Of a stretch of 14,607 nt of DNA, positions 1 through 7,095 are shown one piece after another. A program made the translations under genes and the position numbers. The stretch is taken from the NCBI GenBank assembly GCA_041748175.1, contig JBGTDU010000140.1, positions 1 through 14,607 on the forward strand. The letters run 5' to 3'. The notes below the pieces were generated by a model. It made no database searches. It saw nothing but the letters and a program-made list of their open reading frames with translations, and was not told the DNA's origin. Origin of the DNA: JAHEJB01 sp041748175 (GTDB lineage Bacteria; Bacteroidota; Rhodothermia; Rhodothermales; Rubricoccaceae). The first letter of the stretch is position 1. Each line of letters begins with the position of its first letter.

Positions 1-237
1 GCCAGGCTGAAGGAAGTCCACGGTAGCAAGAATGGCTCGGAGATAGACTCTGCTATCGAGCAGCTCAACGCCGCTTGGGCCGAGGCCAGCGAAGACCTTT
101 ACAAGGCTCAGCAGGAGGAGACCGCCGCCAACACGGAGAACGGCTCAACAGCCTCGCCCGATGCCGAGGTGGACGACGATGTGCAGGACGCGGAGTTTGA
201 AGTGGTGGAAGAAGCCGAAACTGACGAAGAGGGCTAG
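1..237 (+). CDS. dnaK: Chaperone DnaK (Hsp70), C-terminal fragment
   Basis: The first base is in frame with 78 codons that run to a TAG at 235-237; the 5' part lies outside the window. The fragment begins with a charged helix (residues about 1-40, including the stretch SAIEQLNAAWAEASEDLY) that matches the helical lid of Hsp70. A low-complexity T/A/S/N linker follows, and then an acidic tail ending VEEAETDEEG. That order (lid helix, disordered linker, acidic EEVD-like end) is typical of bacterial DnaK, the ATP-dependent cytoplasmic chaperone that works with DnaJ and GrpE. A strong intrinsic terminator lies 28 bp past the stop, so this is the last gene of its transcript. The nucleotide-binding and substrate-binding domains are not in view, so the name rests on the tail alone; another Hsp70 paralogue is possible. 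Confidence 0.82.
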   Translation, partial: ARLKEVHGSKNGSEIDSAIEQLNAAWAEASEDLYKAQQEETAANTENGSTASPDAEVDDDVQDAEFEVVEEAETDEEG

Positions 238-265
238 GGCCCGGCGAGGTCGTCACATGATTCAG

Positions 266-301
266 CGCCCCGGTAGATGTGAAGCTGCCGGGGCGTTTTT
301 T
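266..301 (+). terminator. Rho-independent terminator of dnaK
   Basis: An 11-bp stem pairs CGCCCCGGTAG (266-276) with CTGCCGGGGCG (285-295). All pairs are Watson-Crick except one G-U. The loop is 8 nt and six T residues follow (296-301). It sits 28 bp downstream of the dnaK stop codon. Confidence 0.93.
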
Positions 302-656
302 GAGCACGCCCGCCGCTATCTGGTATTGCTTTAGCTTTTCCACTTCCCTGGTGGTGGCCGACACAACCTGAAGGCAGAACGCCCAGCCAATCCGACATCC
401 CCCGTCTCCGCCTGGCGGCGGAGCCACCCCCTTGGAAGGGGGACCACACAAAGTCTCCCCTTCAGGAGAGTACCCGAGCGCAGCGAGGGGAAGGGGGGTT
501 GCTGCATCGTGCTTCCGTGACATCCAGCCAATCCAACATCCCCCGCCCTCGTTCCTCGGGCACCCTCCCCGCCTTCGCGGGGACAGGCTCTTGAAAGGGG
601 GACTTTTGGTCTCCCTTCCAGGGGAGGCTGTCAGGTTCCGCGCGACATCCACACTT
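302..656. repeat. Noncoding block with two diverged copies of a C-rich intergenic repeat
   Basis: No credible gene is seen here; the ORFs present are Pro/Arg/Gly-rich by-products of the repeats. Two units share the same order of parts. Unit A is about 383-470 and unit B about 524-626. Each opens with CCAGCCAATCC(G/A)ACATCC (383 and 524; the shared opening is 22 nt with one mismatch, 141 bp apart). Each then has a CCCCC-TTG(A)AA-GGGGG type hairpin (around 427-442 and 590-602) and ends with CTCCCCTTCAGGAGAG-like or CTCCCTTCCAGGGGAG-like palindromes (455-470 and 611-626). The internal symmetry and shared order indicate a dispersed REP-like family. 302-382 shows nothing recognisable. Confidence 0.6.
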
Positions 657-776
657 TGTCATCCTGATGACCGCTTCGACTTCGCTCAGCGCAGGCTCCG
701 GGAAGAAGGATCTCCACTGTCTCAGCTGGCTTCGAACGTTGGGAGATCCCTCTTCGCTTTGCTCATCGGGATGACA
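657..776. repeat. Palindromic intergenic repeat (MITE/REP-like) with terminal inverted repeats
   Basis: The ends TGTCATCCTGATGA (657-670) and TCATCGGGATGACA (763-776) are inverted repeats with 13 of 14 matching. A second, inner pair is GAAGAAGGATCTCC (702-715) and GGAGATCCCTCTTC (742-755), again 13 of 14. The left arm carries about 27 extra bases (671-700), including CTTCGCTCAGCG. The layout, with TGTCATCC at one end and GGATGACA at the other, resembles dispersed intergenic repeats I recall from many bacterial genomes. It encodes no protein and would fold into a long hairpin. Confidence 0.7.
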
Positions 777-1083
777 CTATCGAGGTGCTGAAACTGAATG
801 GCCCTGCCATGCAGAATGGGGGCGGTTTATCAACCCTACCGCACCCCCTCGCTCATCTCCAGCATCCGCTGAATCGGCTTGAGTGGGCGCAGCCGCAGCG
901 ACTCTGCCATCTCAGGAAGACTTTATGCCCAATCCCCTTGCGTTTCTCGTCTCTGAGTTGGAACTTTGAACTCCGCAGAATCGAGCGGGGCCGGGTGCGG
1001 CGATTGTCCGGGGGGACGACAACCAGCGCCCAGCCCCGCCGTTCTGTTTTTGAAGGCGGGATGGTTGACGTGGTAGGTGCCTG
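777..1083. other. Intergenic stretch with no supported feature
   Basis: This 307-bp stretch lies between the palindromic repeat and the stop codon of the lipoprotein gene on the minus strand. Short reading frames exist, but none has a recognisable domain or start signal. A short inverted repeat CCCGCC/GGCGGG flanks a T-rich loop near 1037-1062. No convincing terminator for the minus-strand operon was found. Confidence 0.5.
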
Positions 1084-1962
1084 TCACGGCGAGCAGGTGC
1101 CGAATCCTGGAAATTCGAAGCCTGCTCGAATCACCGCATCGGGTTCGAGTGTCCATGAATCCGTCTGGGCGACGTAGGAGCCGCCAACAAACCCGAAGCC
1201 CCCTTCCACGTTCGAGAATGTGCCGGGCTCGATGAGTAACTCGGGGTCGAAAACGCCATTGGGTGGCCGCCAGTCTTCGCTGGCAACTTCGGCGCGCATC
1301 CACATCCGCACGACGGCGTGCGGACGGTTGTCGAGAAGGGCGAGGACAGCGTCTGCGGCTTCGGCCAGGCGTATGGCCGTACTCCACCCAAATTCGAACG
1401 GCTCGGCGTCGCCGACAAACGGCGCGTCCTGAATGAACCGGTCGCAGTTGCCGTTCTCAAGTTCGTAGACGATCTCGAGGTTATTCAATTGTGGAGCCCC
1501 CGGCCAGAGTACCGGCAGTTTCACGTCGCCAGGGATGAACGCTGTGGCCTCGCGAAATGGGCTTACTAGCGGCGGAACCCGCGTTGCCGCTGTCGTTTTT
1601 TGACCCGCACCGTTCTCAACCTGGAACTCATACCGACGCCCGAACTCCGGGCTGAAATCACCGAGATAGACGTGGCCGACGGAGCCATCGCTGAACGTGA
1701 TAACGGAGTCCCGCCAGGTTGTTATGGCGCCAGTTGCAAGGTCGGTCGACGTGACTTCAACGCCGAGTGGCTCTGCGGATCCTGTTCCAATCTCGCGTTC
1801 GATCGGCACAACACGAACGGCCTGGACATCCACACTCGGATCGAACGCGCCCCACAGCGTGTAGTAGGCCGCAAAGCCATCAGGCGGCGCGATGGCCTCG
1901 TCACAACCCGAGCCGAACAGAAATCCGGCGGAGAGTAGGAGGAGCAATCGGTAGCGCATCAC
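1084..1962 (-). CDS. DUF4249-like outer-membrane lipoprotein, partner of the TonB receptor
   Basis: A 292-residue protein with a lipoprotein signal: MMRYR, a leucine-rich hydrophobic core and a lipobox ending GSGC, so Cys20 would be the lipidated residue. The rest is soluble and beta-rich. The region near residues 75-115 (about VITFSDGSVGHVYLGDF to RYEFQVENGAG) looks like an Ig-like strand arrangement. The C-terminal motif NVEGGFGFVGGSY is the kind of glycine-rich ending seen in DUF4249 lipoproteins. The ATG lies 3 bp after the stop of the TonB-dependent receptor gene on the same strand, so the two are almost certainly co-transcribed. In Bacteroidota this pairing is common, and the lipoprotein is presumed to be a surface-exposed accessory (substrate-capturing) subunit of the receptor. 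The substrate is unknown. The DUF4249 assignment rests on motif and context, not alignment; the lipoprotein call is firm. Confidence 0.72.
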   Translation of the reverse strand: MMRYRLLLLLSAGFLFGSGCDEAIAPPDGFAAYYTLWGAFDPSVDVQAVRVVPIEREIGTGSAEPLGVEVTSTDLATGAITTWRDSVITFSDGSVGHVYLGDFSPEFGRRYEFQVENGAGQKTTAATRVPPLVSPFREATAFIPGDVKLPVLWPGAPQLNNLEIVYELENGNCDRFIQDAPFVGDAEPFEFGWSTAIRLAEAADAVLALLDNRPHAVVRMWMRAEVASEDWRPPNGVFDPELLIEPGTFSNVEGGFGFVGGSYVAQTDSWTLEPDAVIRAGFEFPGFGTCSP

Positions 1963-1965
1963 GAT

Positions 1966-4344
1966 CTAGTTTGTGCTGAGCTTGAGCCCGAACGTTGGAA
2001 TGATGGGGAGCTGATCGACGCGGCGCAGTGTGAAAATGTCGAACGCGAAGAGATTCTTACGGTCGTAGGCATTGATCAGACCGGCTTGCGCCGTGAGGGT
2101 AGCCGGACCGAGGTCGAAGGCGCGGTCTACCGAGATATCGAGCCGGTGATAGTCCGGCAGGAGGCCGTTGAATGGTCGCTCATAAATCACCCTCGGAATT
2201 CCGGCCTCCGTGAACACGTCCGGGTTGCTCGATGGCGGGATATAGGTATCGAAGCCGAGTGCGCGACTATACGGCAAGCCCGAGCCCAACTGCCAGCGAA
2301 GCGACACGGTAAACCCGTAGATCGGCGCGCTGGCTATGACGGTCGCCTGATGTCGCCGGTCGTGTGCCGGCCGGAAGCTGAGGGTTTCCTCGCCATACCA
2401 GAGTTCAAACCGGGCGGACGTGGCCGAATACGTGACGTGCGACAAGCCATAGTTCACGGCGAAGTAGGCGCTACCCAGGCGCAGCTCGGCCCGTGCATCC
2501 AGCCCGTAGGCCTCCCCATCGGCCGGCTGGAGGTTAGTCGTGAGTCTCGGGAACGCCGTCCATTCGGCAATCGCGAGATTTTCGAGATCCTTGTAGTACC
2601 CCTCCAAAGCGAGGTCGAGGCCCGATGTCGCCTGCAGGCGATACCCGCCCAGGACGTGGAGCGCTCTCGGCGTGTTGCCGAACGGTGCCGTTGCCCAGGC
2701 CGTGAAGATGCTCGTGGCATCGCGCCGATCGCTGATGCCAACAACGGGTTGATTGTAGAGGCCTCCGGCAGCGCTGAGCCGATGCCTTCCTGCCTCAAAG
2801 ACGGCCCTGAAGCGCGGCTCAAAAAAGTTCTCGCCGAGACTCGGCGAAACGGTGGCTCGAAAGCCAGGCATCAGACGGAGTGCGCTGCCGATCTTGAACT
2901 CGGGCTCAATGTATGCGCCGGCTTCCGTGACGTTTACCCGATCCGATGAAACATTCTGGAACAGGCCACCGAGCAGACTCTCGGTATACGTCGTCCTTAC
3001 GAACCCGCCCGCCCGAATGTCGATCCCACGAAGGAAGTAGGTCAGATCGAACTGAGCATTGAAGCGTGAGAGGTCCGACGTCCGAAGGGTCGTTAGATCG
3101 AGAAGGTCGGGATCGTCGACGCTGGGCCCGAGCTCTGTATTGAGGTAGGAGTAGGAAAGCTGAATCTCGCCCAATAGCGGTGCAGAACCCGGCAACAATA
3201 CATACCTGAAGCTGCCACCTGCGTTCGTGTACCGCACCTGGTCGGGCCGGGGTGCATCGATGTCCCCGACGGTGCCAGTGTCGGTTGTGTACAACCCGCT
3301 GACCGAAAGCTGACTCGATGTGCTTGGCGTCACGTGCAGCTTCGCGAACACATCGCCGAAGTCGAAGGGAAGCGGCTGACTTACCAGATTCGCCGCACCT
3401 TGCTCGATCACCGATTTTCTCGCCGTCACCAGGAATGACGCCCGGTCCCGAACCAGCGGCCCTTCAATGGACGCACCACTCACGAAGGGCGCGACACTTG
3501 CGCTTGCGCCGAACCTTCGTTTGTTGCCGCTCCGCGTCGAAATATCCAGCACGGAAGAAAGCTGGCCGCCAAAGCGGGCGTTGTAGCCTCCGGCGTAGAC
3601 ATCTGCGGTAGATAGAATGTCGGCGGGGAATGCGGAATAAAAGCCCAGCACGTGAAATGGCTGGAAGACGGGCATTCCATCCAATAGAACAAGGTTTTGG
3701 GTCGGTTCTCCTCCGCGGATAAACAACTGCCCGCCGCGGTCGCCCGAGGTTACGATTCCCGGGAGCGTCGTCAGGTAGTTTGCCAGGTCGCCCGTCACGT
3801 CGGGCGCCGGGATCAACTGGACATCCTCCACGCGAATGCGTTGAAGCCCCGCTGTGACATTCGCCGCACCGTTCGTCCGCTCGCTTTCTACCGTGGCCTC
3901 ATCAAGCTGAATCGAAGACGCGGCCAGTTCAATGTCAACCTGAACAGTTCCCGGCGCGACATCCAGCGTATCGACGAACGTCTCGTAGCCGATGAATGAG
4001 GCACGCAAGACATAACGCCCGCGTCGAACTCCGGCAATCGTGTAGAAGCCATCCAGGTTTGTGGCTGCTCCGGTTATGTCGCCGGCGTCATTTTCAACTG
4101 CAACATTTACCCCGGTCAGCAGCTGCCCGTCTGCTTTATCAATCACGAAACCGCGGATGGTCGCTGTCTGCGCTTGGGCAACGGGTGCGACCAGCACACA
4201 CAGCAAAGCCAAGAAGGACCCGGAGAGAAAACGAAGCCCAATAGGCCGAAGCAGGCACACGAGGAACACGCGGGATTGGTGGTTGCGGACTAGGTGGCGC
4301 AAGGTACGTGCGGTGTCCAGGCGACCGAACGGGGAATACGACAA
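1966..4344 (-). CDS. TonB-dependent outer-membrane receptor with CarboxypepD_reg domain
   Basis: A 792-residue protein. A signal peptide ends VAQAQ (cleavage near residue 58). A carboxypeptidase-regulatory-like beta domain follows (about 61-145, with TIRGFVIDKADGQLLTGVNV, NLDGFYTIAGVRRGRYVL and FIGYE). The plug is at about 160-275 (LTTLPGIVTSGDRGGQLFIRGG, LVLLDGMPVF, VLDISTRSG), then a 22-strand-type beta-barrel to the end (FGLKLSTN). It would import a ligand across the outer membrane using TonB-ExbBD energy. The plug wording FIRGG...LLDGMPVFQPFHVLGFYSAF is typical of the subfamily paired with DUF4249 lipoproteins, and such a gene follows 3 bp downstream. The ATG at 4342-4344 leaves a 58-residue pre-cleavage region, long for a signal peptide. 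In-frame GTG codons at 4267-4269 or 4258-4260 would give a normal length, so the start is uncertain. No FecI/FecR pair is visible nearby. Confidence 0.94.
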   Translation of the reverse strand: MSYSPFGRLDTARTLRHLVRNHQSRVFLVCLLRPIGLRFLSGSFLALLCVLVAPVAQAQTATIRGFVIDKADGQLLTGVNVAVENDAGDITGAATNLDGFYTIAGVRRGRYVLRASFIGYETFVDTLDVAPGTVQVDIELAASSIQLDEATVESERTNGAANVTAGLQRIRVEDVQLIPAPDVTGDLANYLTTLPGIVTSGDRGGQLFIRGGEPTQNLVLLDGMPVFQPFHVLGFYSAFPADILSTADVYAGGYNARFGGQLSSVLDISTRSGNKRRFGASASVAPFVSGASIEGPLVRDRASFLVTARKSVIEQGAANLVSQPLPFDFGDVFAKLHVTPSTSSQLSVSGLYTTDTGTVGDIDAPRPDQVRYTNAGGSFRYVLLPGSAPLLGEIQLSYSYLNTELGPSVDDPDLLDLTTLRTSDLSRFNAQFDLTYFLRGIDIRAGGFVRTTYTESLLGGLFQNVSSDRVNVTEAGAYIEPEFKIGSALRLMPGFRATVSPSLGENFFEPRFRAVFEAGRHRLSAAGGLYNQPVVGISDRRDATSIFTAWATAPFGNTPRALHVLGGYRLQATSGLDLALEGYYKDLENLAIAEWTAFPRLTTNLQPADGEAYGLDARAELRLGSAYFAVNYGLSHVTYSATSARFELWYGEETLSFRPAHDRRHQATVIASAPIYGFTVSLRWQLGSGLPYSRALGFDTYIPPSSNPDVFTEAGIPRVIYERPFNGLLPDYHRLDISVDRAFDLGPATLTAQAGLINAYDRKNLFAFDIFTLRRVDQLPIIPTFGLKLSTN

Positions 4345-4457
4345 GTTGAAACGATTCCGAATCCGACGGAGGGTAATTCCCTCTCCCCTTCACGCGCGAA
4401 CATCTGTCGCGGATTTTCAAACACGTACTTTTCGGAAACCCGCCGCTCCGCCTCTCC
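4345..4457. promoter_or_regulatory. Divergent intergenic region between receptor operon and fasciclin gene
   Basis: These 113 bp must hold the promoters for both diverging transcripts if both annotated starts are right. On the plus strand TACTTTTC (4426-4433) matches the Bacteroidota -7 element TAnnTTTG at 7 of 8 positions, 24 bp before the fasciclin ATG. However, no TTG is found at the expected -33 distance. No clear element was found for the minus strand. Treat as weak. Confidence 0.25.
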
Positions 4458-6182
4458 GTGTCTCATCCCATGCCTCGACCTCTTGCCGCCCGGTTCTTCT
4501 TTCTGTTCGGAGCAGCGCTCGTATTCGCGGGTTGCGATGGCGGCGCGACGGTAGAACCAACGGCGACGGACATTGCGGGAATATTGAGCGCCGATGCCGA
4601 CTACGAGTCCTTCTCTCAGGCGCTCGTTGCGTCCGGCCTCGACGCGACACTTCGCAGCGGCGGGCCGTTTACCATCTTCGCCCCGACCGACCTCGCGTTT
4701 GAGTTCCTGGGAACGGACACCGTGGATCGGATGCTTGATCCTGACAACAGCGATCTGCTCGAGCGCATCCTGCAGTTTCATATCGTGCCAGGGCGTTTCT
4801 CTACCGCCGACCTCACAGCGGGCACGGAGCTTCTCACACTGGATGGAACAGCCCTCACGGTCGAGATCGTCGACGGAGAATTGCGCGTTGGCGATGCGCT
4901 GATTTCGTATGCCGATGTGGAGGCCGACAATGGCCTGATCCACGGGATTTCCGCCGTCCTGCGTATGAACCTGAACACAGCAGATCGACTCCGGCTCACG
5001 CCGATTGTGGAGATCTTCTCCGGCCTGGCGATGTCAACGGGAGCGTCCGACTATCTAGCCGGACCTGGGCCGATCACCGTCTTCGCCCCCATCGACAATG
5101 CATTTCTCGACTATGGAGACCCTGAATTCGATCTGCTGACGGAGGCGCAAAATGCCGATGTTCTTGCAAGAATCGTCGATTTCCATAGTGCTGGTGGCCT
5201 CATCGACATCCCAACGCTAGAGCCCGGATCGCAGATTGAGACGCGCGACGGAACGCACCTCACCCTTACGGTTGAGGGAAACGCGCGCTACCTCAACGGC
5301 AGGCTGGTTATCTCGGAAGCCATTGAAACGGCCAACGGAGTGATCTACCTCATCAATGGCGTTCAGTCGGATAGCCTGAATATCGAGGAACGGCTTCGAT
5401 CCAGCCCCCGGCTTACAACCTTTTCCGATGCGGTTGCCGGCCGCCCCGATCTTGTATCCCTCCTCTCATCAAACGATGCCTACACGGTGTTCGCCCCATT
5501 GAATGTCGCGTACGAGGCCTTCCCTTCTGACATTCGGGAGGCCCTCTTCAGCCAGGCGCATGTCTCGCTACTCGACCAGTTGACGCGCGTGCACATCGTC
5601 CCTGGCGGCTACTCCTCGGAAGAGCTTACTGACGGGCTTGTGCTCGTTGCGCTGGACGGCACGGAGATGGAAGTACAGCTCGACGGAGACCGGATTTTCG
5701 TTGGCGGAAGGCTTCTCGACGAAACCGATAGGCCCGTCGAGCGCGGCGCTTTTCATCAGGTCGCACTTTTGATCGAGGCAGAGGTGGATCTGCTGGACAA
5801 GCTGTTGCTGACGGGTTTCCTTAATCAGCTCGACGCTATTGGCCGAGCAGGTCTGGAATCTTTTTTCCAGGGGAGCGGCCCGTTTACCATGTTTGCATTT
5901 CCGGACGAGGTCTATACCGAAAACCCCGGCCTGCTGAGTCGCGCCGATCTGGACCAGATCCTCCTCTACAACGCGGCGCATGGAGTTGTAGGCCCACTCG
6001 CGCACGGCACGGTCTTCCAATCGATAGAGGGAACGAACCGAACGATCGCTTTCGACGCGGCCACGTTGACATTTCGGCTCGACGGTTTGGGCGGAATTCT
6101 CGACTTCGGACCACTTCGCAACGGGCAACTCTATTCCGTTGATGCGCTGACGCTTCCGCCTCTGCTTCGTGTACAGAACTAG
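4458..6182 (+). CDS. Lipoprotein with four fasciclin (FAS1) domains
   Basis: 574 residues. The signal peptide has the core FFFLFGAALVF and lipobox FAGC, so Cys26 is lipidated. Four FAS1 domains follow in tandem. Domain 1 (about 37-170) has FTIFAPTDLAF at 71-81 and HIVPG at 108-112. Domain 2 (about 178-303) has ITVFAPIDNAF at 206-216 and a degenerate H2 box (FHSAGG). Domain 3 (about 312-442) has YTVFAPLNVAY at 342-352 and HIVPGGY at 379-385. Domain 4 (about 446-568) has FTMFAFPDEVY at 476-486 and ends SVDALTLPP, the usual FAS1 closing strand. FAS1 proteins are adhesion or matrix proteins; this one should sit on the outer membrane. ATG 4458 has no Shine-Dalgarno; Met5 (4470) is an alternative start. 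The gene is complete at its 3' end, but the RHS fragment starts within 26 bp of its stop. Confidence 0.95.
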   Translation: MSHPMPRPLAARFFFLFGAALVFAGCDGGATVEPTATDIAGILSADADYESFSQALVASGLDATLRSGGPFTIFAPTDLAFEFLGTDTVDRMLDPDNSDLLERILQFHIVPGRFSTADLTAGTELLTLDGTALTVEIVDGELRVGDALISYADVEADNGLIHGISAVLRMNLNTADRLRLTPIVEIFSGLAMSTGASDYLAGPGPITVFAPIDNAFLDYGDPEFDLLTEAQNADVLARIVDFHSAGGLIDIPTLEPGSQIETRDGTHLTLTVEGNARYLNGRLVISEAIETANGVIYLINGVQSDSLNIEERLRSSPRLTTFSDAVAGRPDLVSLLSSNDAYTVFAPLNVAYEAFPSDIREALFSQAHVSLLDQLTRVHIVPGGYSSEELTDGLVLVALDGTEMEVQLDGDRIFVGGRLLDETDRPVERGAFHQVALLIEAEVDLLDKLLLTGFLNQLDAIGRAGLESFFQGSGPFTMFAFPDEVYTENPGLLSRADLDQILLYNAAHGVVGPLAHGTVFQSIEGTNRTIAFDAATLTFRLDGLGGILDFGPLRNGQLYSVDALTLPPLLRVQN

Positions 6183-7095
6183 GCAACTTCTCGCACCACC
6201 CGCGTGCCACTATTACCCGCTCGGACTGCAGATACCCGACCGCGTGTTTGTATCAGGAAGCCAGACGAGAGAGGGGTATACGGGCCACGAGCTGGACCGG
6301 GAGACCGGGGACTACTATGCCGGGGCGCGGTACTATTTGCCGGAGCTGGGGAGGTGGACGGCGGTGGATCCGATGGAGCAATATCCGAGTCCTTACGTCT
6401 ACTCGGCGAACAACTCGGTTAGTTTTATAGATCCTGATGGGCGCCTTGCTGAATCACCTATTTACGACACTGAAGGGAATTTGCTCGGGACGGACGATGA
6501 GGGACTTCAGGGAGATCCAATTGTCATGGCTGCTGACAATTTCGCACAAGGCATGTCACACGAAGACGCCCTTTCAAACAATCTTGGTAGGGAAGGCTTG
6601 AATGGAAGGGAAGCTGTTGATCGACTTGACAGCAGCCTTCGAACCTTAAGTAGTCGGCCTGATTGGGACGGCAAACTGGGATTTACCGAGGCAATCGAGT
6701 GGTACAATCAGGGGTCCGGCGATCCGTTGTTTGTTGACGTTAACAAAATCAATTGGGGTTCTCGTGCTTACAGGTCTGTTGAGATCCGGATGGCTAACAG
6801 TAACAGCGAAGTTAATAGTTATGGTAATTACAGTCTGAATGTGCGAGGGTTGGCGTCGTATTGGAATGATGCTAATGTCTATGGGCATATAGACATGCGA
6901 GTCATAGACGCATCAACTCAAACTGTACAAATGGGTAGAGGTTCGACGCTTGATACATATGATTACGGTCACTGGTTTAGTAGAAGTGTGGCAAATGCCT
7001 TACATTCAGGTTGGTTTACGGGACATAATGTTTCCTCTTCACCAGCGGCTTTCCCTATCATGTGCTATGTATGCACGGTCGCGTTTGGCGAATGA
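6169..7095 (+). CDS. Headless RHS protein: core end plus variable C-terminal tip (candidate toxin)
   Basis: The frame is open from a GTG at 6169, overlapping the fasciclin stop by 14 nt, and gives 308 residues. Clear RHS core begins near residue 14 (HYYPLGL) and includes GYTGHELDRETGDYYAGARYY, LGRWTAVDP, PYVYSANN and FIDPDG, where the core ends (residue 91, base 6441). A full RHS protein has many YD repeats before this; here they are absent, so this is an orphan tip or remnant, and the GTG may not be used. The tip (92-308) opens PIYDTEGNLLGTDDEGLQG and has QGMSHEDAL. Its second half contains candidate polar residues: H240 and D242 (GHIDM), D265 and H268 (TYDYGHW), H286 (FTGHN). From memory, similar openings occur in Bacteroidota RHS tips of unknown activity. 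Base composition falls from about 67% to 38-48% G+C across the core/tip boundary (60-base samples), a sign of tip exchange. The stop overlaps the next start (ATGA). Confidence 0.83.
   Translation: MYRTRQLLAPPACHYYPLGLQIPDRVFVSGSQTREGYTGHELDRETGDYYAGARYYLPELGRWTAVDPMEQYPSPYVYSANNSVSFIDPDGRLAESPIYDTEGNLLGTDDEGLQGDPIVMAADNFAQGMSHEDALSNNLGREGLNGREAVDRLDSSLRTLSSRPDWDGKLGFTEAIEWYNQGSGDPLFVDVNKINWGSRAYRSVEIRMANSNSEVNSYGNYSLNVRGLASYWNDANVYGHIDMRVIDASTQTVQMGRGSTLDTYDYGHWFSRSVANALHSGWFTGHNVSSSPAAFPIMCYVCTVAFGE

Noticed and set aside
65..1177. Several frames of 66-195 codons on both strands around the repeats
   Set aside because: Products are Pro/Arg/Gly/Ser-rich, overlap the dnaK tail, terminator and repeats, and show no domains.
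2086..2949. 287-codon plus-strand frame
   Set aside because: Antisense to the TonB-dependent receptor barrel, Arg/Glu-rich, with no domain; a shadow of the real gene.
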